64,000 bases of DNA from CAYYFX01 sp964571855 (GTDB lineage: Bacteria; ARS69). Numbering within the stretch: the first letter of the stretch is position 1; every line of letters begins with the position of its first letter. The stretch covers positions 19,788 to 83,787 of the forward strand of contig CAZNDO010000017.1 of assembly GCA_964571855.1 (NCBI GenBank), given 5' to 3'. Shown piece by piece: positions 33,512 through 42,468 of the stretch. The notes under the pieces are model-generated. The model searched no databases and had not been told where the DNA came from. It saw nothing but the letters and a program-made list of their open reading frames with translations. Made by a program: the position numbers and the translations under genes.

Positions 33512-34903
33512 CTAGCCGCCCGACCTATCGCCGGCTCGCTCGAACCGCACGATCGTGGCGAACCACTCGTCCTGATACTCCCCCAGGAACCTCTGCCGAT
33601 CCTCGGGCGGCCACGACCGCAAGATCCCTCGCATCGAGTCCGAGATGGCGTGGGACAGCGGTCGCAGCTCGCGGTCGAAGGTCACGACCACGGGTGCCGC
33701 GTTCGCGTCCACGATGGCCTGGATCCGCGTGGAGTCACCCGCACCGGTCACGATGAAGCTCGCAATCCGAAGCCGCTCGATCTCGAGAAGGTCCATGAAG
33801 CGCTGCTCGAACCGGGGGAGGACGACACGTACGAGGGAGGAGTCCGGCACCGGCGAGTCCGCGCCGACCAACGAGTCCACGGATGCGCCCGAGAAGTGGC
33901 GTTCGTCCAGCAGGAAGATCGTGGCGCCCTGATACGCTTTGCCGTTGTTCGTGCCGGCGGCGATCACCTCATCCTTGCCGTCGGCGTCGAGATCGAACGA
34001 CTGGACGTCGTAGATCACGCCCCAGTTGTAGTAGGCCCCCAGGATCGTCCCGTCCTCACGGTACGCGGTCAACGACGACGGGAACCACATGCTGTGGAGG
34101 CGCAACGCGACGACTTCCGGGCTGCCGTCGCCGTCGAGATCGGCGGTGTGGAAGCGCGACACCGTCATGGATCCGGGGACGCCCATCTCCTTCCCGAAGA
34201 TCCGACGGGTTGCGCCCGAGTCCGCGGCGCGCTTCCAGATCGACTCTCCGGTCAGGAAGTCCCGCGCGTGGACGACGCCGCCTTCGGGGCCATCCCCCTT
34301 CAGCCCGTAAAGCAGTGTGCGGCGGCCCGTCCACGGTGCTTCCCCGAAGACCTCGACGGTGGCGTCGTGCGCCTCGGACCAGAGCGTGCCGAACGGCGGC
34401 GCTTGTACGGAGATCGTGCGACCACTGGTGACCACGTACGCCATGCGCCCGCGCATCGCCGGCAGGAGGAGAAGCACGGCGACAGCCACGGCCAGGAGCA
34501 TCGCAAGCAAGAGGAGCCACCACGGCCACCGGCCGCGCCCCTCGGGCACGAAGAGCTCCCCTTCGGGACGCTGACGACTCACGCGACCCCTCAGGGTCTC
34601 CCTTGCCCACTCCAGATCCCGCGAGCAGTCGCCACAGAGGCCCAGGTGGGCCGCCTCGCCCGGTGTTGGCACGCGCCCTTCGGCCATCGCCGCCACGGCG
34701 TCGGACGAGAGGTGGCGGAGATTGGCCGCCAGCACGAGCGACCGCTGGTCCCTGGTCCAGGCCAGGAGCCTCGCGCAGTCACCGCAGCCGGCCACGTGAG
34801 TCTCCAGCTCCGTGGCCTGGTCCGCCGCAAGCTCACCCTCGAGGTAATCGAGGATCACACCGTCGCAGTGCAACCGCTCGGGAGGCCCGGGGTCAGGAGG
34901 CAA
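33512..34903 (-). CDS. Membrane anti-sigma factor with two zinc motifs and a periplasmic FG-GAP-like domain
   Basis: Protein of 463 residues. Two HxxxCxxC motifs occur in tandem: HVAGCGDC (about 37-44) and HLGLCGDC (about 86-93), each like the zinc anti-sigma (ZAS) motif. A membrane helix follows (about 127-147, WWLLLLAMLLAVAVAVLLLL). The large outer part has FG-GAP/VCBS-like calcium-loop repeats (HTADLDGDGSPEVVALRL, FDLDADGKDEVIAAG), a propeller that could sense a ligand. The N-terminus probably sequesters the ECF sigma factor encoded immediately upstream. The start is TTG 34903, overlapping the sigma gene by 11 bases and preceded by AAGGGGGC; a TTG at 34873 is an alternative. Confidence 0.82.
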   Translation of the reverse strand: MPPDPGPPERLHCDGVILDYLEGELAADQATELETHVAGCGDCARLLAWTRDQRSLVLAANLRHLSSDAVAAMAEGRVPTPGEAAHLGLCGDCSRDLEWARETLRGRVSRQRPEGELFVPEGRGRWPWWLLLLAMLLAVAVAVLLLLPAMRGRMAYVVTSGRTISVQAPPFGTLWSEAHDATVEVFGEAPWTGRRTLLYGLKGDGPEGGVVHARDFLTGESIWKRAADSGATRRIFGKEMGVPGSMTVSRFHTADLDGDGSPEVVALRLHSMWFPSSLTAYREDGTILGAYYNWGVIYDVQSFDLDADGKDEVIAAGTNNGKAYQGATIFLLDERHFSGASVDSLVGADSPVPDSSLVRVVLPRFEQRFMDLLEIERLRIASFIVTGAGDSTRIQAIVDANAAPVVVTFDRELRPLSHAISDSMRGILRSWPPEDRQRFLGEYQDEWFATIVRFERAGDRSGG

Positions 34904-35492
34904 GGCGGTACGCCCCCTTCAGGCAACGATGGACCTGCATGCGAAGGGCCCCCACGGTCTTCCCCCACTGCTTGGCCAGTTCCTCGTAGGGCTCGCCATG
35001 GAACATGCGCTGGACGAGGAGCTTCGGACAGTCCGGCATCTCCCTCCCCAGCCGGCTCAGGATCCCGATGACCTGGATCCTGGCCAGCACGGACTCGGGC
35101 GCCGCATCAGGAAGCAGGCCGGCGTAACCTCGCTCCGCCCGACGGCGCCGCTCCTCCCGGCGGTACATCCTGACGTAGGTGTGGAAAACCGTGCGTCCGA
35201 CGTATGCCTGGATCTCGCGCCCGCCGGGCCGCTCCATCCTACGGAACGCTGCCGACCGCCAGATGGCCGCTTCGGCCTCGCTCGCCACGTCGTCACGGTC
35301 GAACCCCTCGTGGCTTCTCCACACGTAGGTCCGCGCCGCCGCGACGCATAGCCGGTGGATCTCCTCGATCGTGGTCGGGAAAAGGTCATCGCCACCTGCA
35401 GCGTCGTCGATCGACAGGACGCACCTCCCGCCAGGGTCCCCTCCGCCCGGACATCGGCGACCGAGCCTAGATCCGCGTCCGGAGCCGGACAA
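34893..35492 (-). CDS. ECF-type sigma factor paired with the double-zinc anti-sigma protein
   Basis: Protein of about 199 residues. Region 2 shows DRDDVASEAEAAIWRSAAFRRM and VGRTVFHTYVRMYRREERRRR; region 4 shows PDCPKLLVQRMFHGEPYEELAKQWGKTVGALRMQVHRCL. It is an outlying ECF group rather than a standard one. The start is uncertain: no ATG or GTG in frame has a ribosome site, and the TTG at 35492 (AGGA upstream) gives a normal length; an ATG at 35579 would add a doubtful leader. TGTC and GACA arms around three bases (35510-35520) lie just upstream and could be a control site. The anti-sigma gene overlaps the 3' end. Confidence 0.8.
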   Translation of the reverse strand: MSGSGRGSRLGRRCPGGGDPGGRCVLSIDDAAGGDDLFPTTIEEIHRLCVAAARTYVWRSHEGFDRDDVASEAEAAIWRSAAFRRMERPGGREIQAYVGRTVFHTYVRMYRREERRRRAERGYAGLLPDAAPESVLARIQVIGILSRLGREMPDCPKLLVQRMFHGEPYEELAKQWGKTVGALRMQVHRCLKGAYRLAS

Positions 35493-35704
35493 GCCGGATC
35501 CTGCAACTTTGTCTGTGACAGTTCCTCGCCTGCGCGCCTCTTCCCTGTCAGGTGGTGCGGAACGACAGAAGGACAGCACGACGCCAACGCTGCGCGTCGG
35601 CCTCGGATTCCGCCCTCCCGCCTCTCCCCGGCACCGTCGAGCGGGGTGCGAGGCCCTCGGTTCGACGGAGTACCTTCGTGTCGAGAGACCGGAAGGGACA
35701 GGAC

Positions 35705-37579
35705 ATGGTTCATAAGACGACTTCCAGGATGGCGCTCGCGGTGGCGCTCCTCCTCCTGGGGGGCTCTCGTGGCACCGCGGCGAGCTGGCAGACCTGGCTC
35801 CATGACGACTTCGACGTGCTCGACTCCGGTCGCTGGAACGCGGCCGGGACCGGCTCCGTCGCTGCTGTGGGTGGTCAGCTGCAGATCGGAAGCGGCCCCG
35901 CGATCGGCAGCGGCGAACAGGTGGAATCGGTGGCCAGTTTCAACCTGGCGTCCTGCAACTACGCCCTGACGATCCGGTGCCGTCCGCAGACGCCGCTCGT
36001 CGACCGCAATGACAGCGCCAACTGGGGCTTCATGCACACCGAGGATCCGGCGTACTCCCTGCTCCACTTCAAGCTGCTCACGTGCTATCCGCCGGACCCG
36101 GAGTGGTACGCGGAGGTCACCGATCAGGTGGCCTCGAAGACCCTGCACCGTCGGGTGCTGGGGAACTCCGGTTGGGAGCCGATGACCGAGTACCGGATCG
36201 AGGTGGTGGACGGTGTCGCGACGTTCTTCGTGGACGGCGACGTCGTGTTCGTTCACGGGTGCCCACCGCTCCCGCCTGGTGACTACCGGATCCACCTGAA
36301 CAAGACGTCTCCCGGCGCGGATCGCTACCTGTACGTGGACTCCGTGCATCTCGAGTTCGACGCGGAGGACCCGGACTGCGCCGTGGCGCGACCGACCATC
36401 CTGATGTCCTCGGATCGGTCCGCGAACGGTAGCCACGACATCTGGGCGATGGAGCCGGACGGGCTCTGGCTTCGCCCGCTGACGGACACCCCGTCCGTGG
36501 ATGAGTGGTATCCCCGGATCTCACCGGAGGGCCGCCGGATCCTCGCGACCTCGAGGGACTCGAGCCTCGGCAGCCGCGGGAACGGCCGGCTCTACCTGAT
36601 GGACGCCGACGGCGGCAACCGGCGCGAGATCTTCACGAACGTCCCGAACAAGTCGCCGCTCGCGGCGGCGTGGTCGGCGGACGGAACGCGAATCCTCCTC
36701 GGGGTCCACCTGGGCCCGGACGACGAGCGCCACGACCTCTGGAGCTACGAGTTGCTGCCGAACGGCGATGCCGCGGACCCCGTTCCGCTCACGGCTCAGG
36801 CGGAGATCTCCCAGGCAGCCGCGCCGCACGTGTCCCCGGATGGATCTCTCGTCGCGTTCTCCGGCGGCGAGGTCGGGGCGCGCGCCGGGCTGCATGTCGT
36901 GGACACGGCCGGGGGACACCAGTACACGATGCACGTGGCCTCCGGGGATCCGACCGTGAACCTGCAGTTCCCGCGCTGGTCGTCCGACGGGCAGAGCCTC
37001 GTGGCTCAGGCGGAGTTCCCCGGAGGTACGCACCAGGTCCGCCTGGTGGCCTATCCCGGCGGTGCCCAGGACACGGTGACGGCCGGTACGGGCCACAATC
37101 ACCCCACGTTTCGTTCCGACGTCTCGATCCTCTTCGGCTCGGCGTGGGCCGGTACGCCCGACGTCTGGGGGATCGACGCCGACGGGACGAACGCCGCACC
37201 GATCCTCGTTGATCCGGCCAGCGACCAGATGCCCGAGTACGGAGCGCTGGTGCTGCTTCCGGACGAGGTCCCCACCGCGGCGCCCGATGCGGCAGCGAGC
37301 ATCGTGGACCCGGCCGGAGAGCTTGTCGTGTACCCGAACCCCAATGGCAGCCGCGAATTCGAGGTGCGGTACGCCGCGCCGCGTGGCGGCCCCGTGCATC
37401 TGGACGTGTTTGACGTCGCGGGCCGCAGGATCCGCTCGTTGGGATCGCGCGCCTCGGCCGGCCTCGTGCGCTGGGACGGTACCGACGGCGACGGGCGCCG
37501 TGTCACGGCAGGCGTGTACTTCATCCGGCTTCGGGCCGACGGGGGCACGCGAGCGAAGCGGGTCGTCATCGTGAACTGA
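35705..37579 (+). CDS. Secreted protein: ConA-like domain, TolB-type WD40 propeller, FlgD-like end
   Basis: Protein of 624 residues. Signal peptide to about RGTAAS, then a lectin/glucanase-like sandwich (residues about 30-215, WLHDDFDVLDSGRWN, YVDSVHLEFD). Next is a TolB/PD40-like propeller with repeats such as PRISPEGRRILATSRD, AWSADGTRILLGVHLG and PHVSPDGSLVAFSGGE. A FlgD-like Ig domain closes it (VHLDVFDVAGRRIRSL, WDGTDGDG, GVYFIRLRA). ATG 35705 follows AGGGACAGG; earlier in-frame starts lack a signal peptide. It diverges from the ECF sigma gene, so the ECF sigma factor might also control it; that is a guess from position. Confidence 0.8.
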   Translation: MVHKTTSRMALAVALLLLGGSRGTAASWQTWLHDDFDVLDSGRWNAAGTGSVAAVGGQLQIGSGPAIGSGEQVESVASFNLASCNYALTIRCRPQTPLVDRNDSANWGFMHTEDPAYSLLHFKLLTCYPPDPEWYAEVTDQVASKTLHRRVLGNSGWEPMTEYRIEVVDGVATFFVDGDVVFVHGCPPLPPGDYRIHLNKTSPGADRYLYVDSVHLEFDAEDPDCAVARPTILMSSDRSANGSHDIWAMEPDGLWLRPLTDTPSVDEWYPRISPEGRRILATSRDSSLGSRGNGRLYLMDADGGNRREIFTNVPNKSPLAAAWSADGTRILLGVHLGPDDERHDLWSYELLPNGDAADPVPLTAQAEISQAAAPHVSPDGSLVAFSGGEVGARAGLHVVDTAGGHQYTMHVASGDPTVNLQFPRWSSDGQSLVAQAEFPGGTHQVRLVAYPGGAQDTVTAGTGHNHPTFRSDVSILFGSAWAGTPDVWGIDADGTNAAPILVDPASDQMPEYGALVLLPDEVPTAAPDAAASIVDPAGELVVYPNPNGSREFEVRYAAPRGGPVHLDVFDVAGRRIRSLGSRASAGLVRWDGTDGDGRRVTAGVYFIRLRADGGTRAKRVVIVN

Positions 37580-37604
37580 GCGGCGACACGACTGCCGCAG
37601 GGAG

Positions 37605-37676
37605 TCCCGGGCGGCCCGGGATCGCGAGGGGGACGCGCTTCTTGTCGCGCCATCCATCTCGCGCCCGGGCCGCCCG
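37605..37676. other. Long imperfect hairpin in the intergenic region
   Basis: The 13-base arm CGGGCGGCCCGGG (37608-37620) pairs exactly with CCCGGGCCGCCCG (37664-37676). Inside it, CGCGAG (37623-37628) pairs with CTCGCG (37658-37663) after a two-base bulge. The left arm also folds on itself (TCCCGGG, three bases, CCCGGGA). It may be a bidirectional terminator for the gene ending at 37579 or a structured RNA; no U run is present. Confidence 0.5.
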
Positions 37677-37831
37677 CGTGGCACGGCCGTCACGGGGGTG
37701 GGCCGGTCCACCACGGCCCACGACCGGTTCGAGAGAAGCGGCGTGAACGAGGTTTGCCGGAGGCGGGTCCGTTCCCTAGAATCCCGGCAGCGTGATCGTC
37801 CGACCCGTCCCCTGGACCCCAAGGAGCACCC

Positions 37832-40468
37832 ATGGTCCGGTCCTTCCTGCTCGGCCTGCTCGCGGCGGCCCTCCCCGCCCTGACCCACGCCCAGTCCGTC
37901 CAGGCCCCGCGCCTGCACGTGCTGGAGAACGGCCTGCGGATCCTCACCGTGGAGGACCACTCCGTTCCCCTCGTGACCGTGACGTGGAGCGCGCACGTGG
38001 GCGACAGCGCCGAGCCGCCGGACTTCGTGGGCAACTCGCACTACCTGGAGCATCTCCTGCTCTTCCGCGGCACGGAGAAGCACCCGAAGAACGCCATCGG
38101 CGAGTGGGTAGCGGGCCGCGGCGGCTACCTCAACGGCCACACGTGGTACGACTACACCACCTTCGAGATCATGTGCGCACCGTCCGACCTGGACGAGGCG
38201 CTCGCTCGGCACCGCGAGATGATGTTCCACGCGGCGTTCTCCGGCGAGGACTTCGAGCTGGAGAAGAAGGCGGTGTTCGAGGAGCTGCGCTCGTCGCTGG
38301 ATCAGCCGTACGGGTATCTCTGGCTCACGTCACCCTACAAGATGTACCCGGGCGAGACGTACTACTCGCGCTCCACGATCGGCACGATCGAGAGCGTGCA
38401 GGCCGCCACCGTGCAGCGCGTGCGCAAGTACTACAAGGACTACTACGTCCCCAGCAACATGACGGTGGCGATCGTGGGGGACATCGACACGGACGAGGCC
38501 GTGGCGAAGGCGCGCGCGCAGTTCGCCTCCTACCCCGCCGGCAAGGCGCCGGCGCCGCGCTACCAGCCCATGGGCATGAAGCCCGGCATCACCGTGGTCA
38601 CCGAGGAACGCGACCAGGGCAAGGCGTACTTCGTGCTCGCGTTCGAGGGACCGGACGCGGCGTCGCCGGACTGGTTCCCCTACGTGGTGCTGACCGCCTA
38701 TCTCGCGAACGGCAACACCGCGCTGCTGCGCGACGAGCTGGTGACGCAGCGGGAGCTGCTGGACGAGCTGTCCATGGACGCCCTCCCGCGGAAGTACCCG
38801 TCGGGTTGGCAGTCGTTCGACGGCGAGGGGGAGCCGGGGAAGATCGCGGAGGCCGTGGGCGCCATGTGGGAGCTGGCGGCGGAGGTGGCCGCCGGGCGCG
38901 TCACGGACGAGGACGTGGAGCTGGCGCGCCAGCGTCTCGTGGCCGCGCACGGCGTGCAGTGCGACGACCAGTACAACGTGGCGTCCCGGCTCGTGGAAGC
39001 GGACGCGCACGGGGACTACCGGCTGTTCTCGGAGTTCCCGGAGCGGCTGGCGCAGGTGACGCGCGCGGATGTGCGGGCCGTGGCGCGCAAGTACCTCACG
39101 CCGGACCACTTCTTCCTGATGGCCAGCTTCCCGAAGGACGGCACGCCGGAGGGCTTCGAGGACGCCATCCGCGCGACCGGCGAGGAGACGGGCGGCGGTG
39201 CGGACCTCACGTCCACGGTGCTGGCCTCCGGAGCCACGTTGATCCACGAGTCGCGGCCGGGGGCGTCGGTGGAGAGCTTCACCGTGGCGGTGCAGGCCGG
39301 CGACCGCGACGGCGACGCGGCCGGGCTGGCCAGCGCCGTGGCGCGGCTGATGACGCGGCAGACCAAGTCCATGGACAAGGACGAACTGCAGGACTACCTG
39401 GACCGCAACGCGTTCCGGCTGGCTTCGTGGACCACGGCGGACGGCGCGTTCTTCTCCGTGCAATGCCCGGCGGGATCCTCCGAGGAGGCAGCGAAGCTCC
39501 TCGTGGACGTGCTCACCGCGCCCGCGTTCCCCGAGGACGAGTGGGAGGCGCTGCGTACGGAGATCCTGGCGGAGATCGGCCGGGCCGTGGACCAGCCCGC
39601 GACGGTCGCGCGCGACGCGCTGCAGACCGCGATCTTCGGCGGCACGCCGTACGGGCGCTCCATGGAGGACGAGCGCGCGGCCGTGGCGGAGCTGACCACG
39701 AAGGACCTCGCGGCGTTCTGGAAGGAGCGGTACCGCGCGGGCGCGATGGCCGTGTGCTTCTGCGGCGACGCGGGCGCGGAGGATGTGGCCGAGGCGCTGG
39801 CCGGATTGGCGAAGGTGAAGGGCAACGCGCCGGCACGCGCGGAGATCGAAGGCGACCGCCCCGAGGGCGAAGAGCACCTTGCGAAGCCCATGGCCGGCAA
39901 GACGCAGGCGAACCTGTACGTGGCGTGGCCCGCTCCCGCGCTCGGCACGGACGACTGGGTGCGCTGGGCGCTCGCCGAGAAGGCGATCGGCGGCGACCTC
40001 GCGGGCCGGCTGTGGAAGCTGCGCCAGGACGAAGGGCTGGCCTACAGCGTGTGGATGGAAGGCTGGGCGCGGCGGGACTTCCCCATCACCTACGTGTACA
40101 TGGCCACCGCCGCGGAGCAGCGCGAGAAGGCGCTGGCGGCGATCCACCGCGAGGTGAAGAAGGCCGCGGCGGGACTCACCGAGGAGGAGTTGGCGCGCGT
40201 GAAGGTCTCGTTCCTGGCCACGATCAACCGCCTGGACCGGACCGCGCAGCGGCGCTCGAACCGGATGGCGGACTGGTGGAGCCTGGGCCTGCCCGTGGAC
40301 TGGCGCACGCGGATGGCGGAGGTCGTGCAGGAGACGACGCTCGCGGACGTGAACCGCGTGGTGGCGAGCGTGGTGGATCCCGCGCGGTACCACTTCGTGG
40401 AGGCGGGGACGGTGCCGGAGGTTGCCGGCGGCGGCAGCGGGGCGGGAGCGGGGGCGGGAGGGCGGTGA
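37832..40468 (+). CDS. Exported M16 zinc metalloprotease (pitrilysin/processing-peptidase type), two-lobed
   Basis: Protein of 878 residues with a signal peptide (residues 1-20). The first M16 lobe carries the inverted zinc motif HYLEH (His70, Glu73, His74) and the third ligand Glu150 in KKAVFEEL, so it should be active. The second half, from about residue 450 (LASGATLIHESRPGASVESFTVAVQAG), is a second M16 lobe without the motif, as is normal for the family's clamshell partner. Such enzymes degrade peptides in the periplasm. The ATG has AAGGAG upstream. It has its own promoter region behind the long hairpin and no operon partner. The C-terminus is Gly/Ala-rich and ends abruptly. Confidence 0.93.
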   Translation: MVRSFLLGLLAAALPALTHAQSVQAPRLHVLENGLRILTVEDHSVPLVTVTWSAHVGDSAEPPDFVGNSHYLEHLLLFRGTEKHPKNAIGEWVAGRGGYLNGHTWYDYTTFEIMCAPSDLDEALARHREMMFHAAFSGEDFELEKKAVFEELRSSLDQPYGYLWLTSPYKMYPGETYYSRSTIGTIESVQAATVQRVRKYYKDYYVPSNMTVAIVGDIDTDEAVAKARAQFASYPAGKAPAPRYQPMGMKPGITVVTEERDQGKAYFVLAFEGPDAASPDWFPYVVLTAYLANGNTALLRDELVTQRELLDELSMDALPRKYPSGWQSFDGEGEPGKIAEAVGAMWELAAEVAAGRVTDEDVELARQRLVAAHGVQCDDQYNVASRLVEADAHGDYRLFSEFPERLAQVTRADVRAVARKYLTPDHFFLMASFPKDGTPEGFEDAIRATGEETGGGADLTSTVLASGATLIHESRPGASVESFTVAVQAGDRDGDAAGLASAVARLMTRQTKSMDKDELQDYLDRNAFRLASWTTADGAFFSVQCPAGSSEEAAKLLVDVLTAPAFPEDEWEALRTEILAEIGRAVDQPATVARDALQTAIFGGTPYGRSMEDERAAVAELTTKDLAAFWKERYRAGAMAVCFCGDAGAEDVAEALAGLAKVKGNAPARAEIEGDRPEGEEHLAKPMAGKTQANLYVAWPAPALGTDDWVRWALAEKAIGGDLAGRLWKLRQDEGLAYSVWMEGWARRDFPITYVYMATAAEQREKALAAIHREVKKAAAGLTEEELARVKVSFLATINRLDRTAQRRSNRMADWWSLGLPVDWRTRMAEVVQETTLADVNRVVASVVDPARYHFVEAGTVPEVAGGGSGAGAGAGGR

Positions 40469-40510
40469 GGCGGCGCGCCATCGTAGAACGGCGCGCTACC
40501 CGACGAAGCG

Positions 40511-41272
40511 TCAGGTCCCGAACTGGACCGCGAGGTACCGGTCCACCGCCGCCGCGTCGCTCGCATGGAGGTCATCGAGCCGTTCCATGAGCTGATCCGC
40601 GACGGCCACGCCCCTGGCCGGCTTCTTCAGGACCTTGATCGAGGGGCCGAGCCGTCGCGGACCGGCGAGAGTCGGAAGCGTGCCGATTCCGAGGCTCCCG
40701 CCGGGGTCGCGGAGTTCGATGCCTTGCACGTGCGCCGTGACCGAGTTGTACGTCTCGTTGCTGACGACGAGCCACGGCGTGGCGCTGCCGCACACGGACC
40801 ACACCGACAGGCGAGGCACGGGGGACGGCCGGCCGTCGGCGGCCACGTCACGAGGCGCCCGGAAGACCTTCGCCAAGGACGCCATCCGGCCCGGGAGCTG
40901 CAGCTGGACCGCAAGGAGGTCCAGGGCGCCGAAGCCGCGACGGCATCCCTGCCCCGAGAAGAACCGCTCATCCACCCTCCCGGACCGGGCCGGAAGGCGG
41001 CTTGCCTCGCGGGTGGCGATGAGCGTCGCGGTGATGGGCCGCGTCGTGTCGAATGGGCGACCACGCTCCGCGTGGTAGATCCCCGCGTCGTCGAGAAAGC
41101 ACGCGAACGGGAAGCGGACCTGGGCCGTGCTGCCGAGCGAGGACGAGATGACCGTCACCAGGCCGGTGTCGCGCGTGTACTCCTCCGAGCTCACCCCGAA
41201 CGCGAAGTGGCGCAGCCCGGAGCGCGGTTCACCGGGCAGGTCGATCCCGATCTCGTAGACGTCTCCTCGCAT
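40511..41272 (-). CDS. Unnamed protein with two MazF/PemK-like halves
   Basis: Protein of 253 residues, with no annotation I can recall for the whole. The N-terminal half (RGDVYEIGIDLPGEPRSGLR, then FGVSSEEYTRDTGLVTVISS) has the layout of MazF/PemK toxins: a GDV start, then [VG]SS.EYxR.TGLV. The C-terminal half (RLSVWSVCGSATPWLVVSNE, TYNSVTAHVQGIEL) repeats the LVVSN.TYN pattern. MazF toxins are RNases of about 110 residues, so a tandem two-copy form would be unusual. No antitoxin gene is obvious next to it. ATG 41272 follows GGAGGACC. The fold call is from pattern only; a CcdB-like or unrelated SH3-like barrel is possible. Confidence 0.6.
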   Translation of the reverse strand: MRGDVYEIGIDLPGEPRSGLRHFAFGVSSEEYTRDTGLVTVISSSLGSTAQVRFPFACFLDDAGIYHAERGRPFDTTRPITATLIATREASRLPARSGRVDERFFSGQGCRRGFGALDLLAVQLQLPGRMASLAKVFRAPRDVAADGRPSPVPRLSVWSVCGSATPWLVVSNETYNSVTAHVQGIELRDPGGSLGIGTLPTLAGPRRLGPSIKVLKKPARGVAVADQLMERLDDLHASDAAAVDRYLAVQFGT

Positions 41273-41431
41273 CCCAACCGGTCCTCCTGCACGCTCGGGC
41301 CGTGCGATCCGGAGACTCCTGCGTGGCTCTTGCCCTGCCGCCCAGTCGCGAGCGAAGTGTACCGCGTCGGAAAGAGCAGTGCGCACGTCGCTGACCGGCG
41401 CAGGACGGACGCAGCGAGGTCCGAGGGGAGT

Positions 41432-41851
41432 TCAGAGCTTGGCGTTCTTCCGTCCGAGATCGCGATCGCGTGCCCGCCTGCCCGCGAGGAACGAGCTCGT
41501 CAAGCCCAGCACAGCGGTCGTTCCGAGGATGCCGCCCGCAGCGTCGTGCCCCTCGAGGACGAGGATGAACGAGAGCGTCCCGAAGAGCACGGCAAGGACG
41601 AACGCCATGAATTGGCCCCGGCGTTCGTTGGCCGCGTTGCCGGGGATCACAACGGCCTCGATCCGCCTGCGGTGGGCGGCCTGGTCCTCGGCCATGCGGA
41701 GAATCCGTTCGGCCGCGCCAGGGAGGATCTCTTCGTACCGCCGGAGCATCTCCGGCGACGGAATCGGACCCTGGTAGGCTTCAGCCTTCGTGGTGACGCG
41801 CGTCTCGGCCCGGGGAGTGGCGGACCCGCTACCTTGCCCGGGGTTGGGCAT
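41432..41851 (-). CDS. Small membrane protein of the DUF2335 type
   Basis: Protein of about 139 residues. An N-terminal polar part with the DUF2335-like GPIPSPEMLRRYEEILPGAAERILRMAEDQ precedes two hydrophobic helices at about residues 80-120 (FMAFVLAVLFGTLSFILVL and GGILGTTAVLGLTSSFLAG). These proteins are predicted membrane proteins of unknown role, often beside toxin-antitoxin or phage genes. The ATG at 41851 has a weak ribosome site, but the gene overlaps the upstream small gene by 23 bases, which suggests coupled translation. Confidence 0.75.
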   Translation of the reverse strand: MPNPGQGSGSATPRAETRVTTKAEAYQGPIPSPEMLRRYEEILPGAAERILRMAEDQAAHRRRIEAVVIPGNAANERRGQFMAFVLAVLFGTLSFILVLEGHDAAGGILGTTAVLGLTSSFLAGRRARDRDLGRKNAKL

Positions 41852-42047
41852 GAGGGCCCTGGGACATCGCGAGTCGCAGGTCATCCCCGACGACACCCCA
41901 GTCCGAGGCGATGGCCGCAGCGTCCGCGCGGTCTCCGTCCGACCAATCGTTGTAGCTGTGCTGCGACAGGGTGGCGCCGAGGTCGAACACCCGGGCAACG
42001 CCGGTCAGGAAGGATGGCCGGGCAAACAGGAAGTCGGTGCAGCTCAC
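41829..42047 (-). CDS. Small conserved-looking protein upstream of the DUF2335 gene
   Basis: Protein of 72 residues that begins at a GTG with GGAG six bases upstream and contains FLTGVARVFDLGATLSQHSYNDWSDG and ASDWGVVGDDLRLAM. The pattern FLTGVARV.DLG.TL...YN......ASDW..VGDDL is one I know as a small conserved hypothetical placed before DUF2335 genes. It has no signal peptide or membrane helix. It overlaps the DUF2335 gene by 23 bases and probably acts with it. Function unknown. Confidence 0.65.
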   Translation of the reverse strand: MSCTDFLFARPSFLTGVARVFDLGATLSQHSYNDWSDGDRADAAAIASDWGVVGDDLRLAMSQGPHAQPRAR

Positions 42048-42468
42048 GCGGACTCCGGATGGCAAGGCTGGAGACTCCTCGGGGAGTTTGGGCCCGTCCG
42101 CGGGCCGTGAGGCTCCGTGGACCGAACGGTAGAGCACTCTAGGTCGAGCCCGCAGGCCCGTCAACGGCCCGGCCGGAGCGGACGTGTCGCAACTTGTTGG
42201 GGATCAGGGAGTTCCATCTTTTGGAGACCGTACGCACGTCCATGTCCACAAGGTCGTTCGGAGCGGCAAGGCCGTCAGTTCTTCCGCTCCGCCTCGCGCC
42301 AGGAACGTGCCATGCGCTCCAGGTCGTCCACGATTGCGAGCCAGTCGTGCAGCGTGGCCGGGTCGAAATCCGCACGCCGTGACGCGATGGATCGGGTGCT
42401 GCTCCATGTCGTTCCTACCTCAGCGGCTCGATCCTCACACAGGACGGATCTCCCAGCAGCGGTACATG
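42048..42468 (-). other. Gene-poor stretch of about 420 bases
   Basis: I see no convincing gene here. A minus-strand frame ending at a TGA at 42275-42277 encodes LHDWLAIVDDLERMARSWRE near its end, with codon use like real genes, but no start codon with a ribosome site precedes it. It could be a remnant or a small gene with a rare start. The remaining sequence shows no strong hairpin or promoter. Confidence 0.4.

Noticed and set aside
42275..42420. Small minus-strand frame with HDWLAIVDDLERMARSW
   Set aside because: Plausible codon use, but no start codon with a ribosome site and no recognisable family; kept only as a note on the gap.
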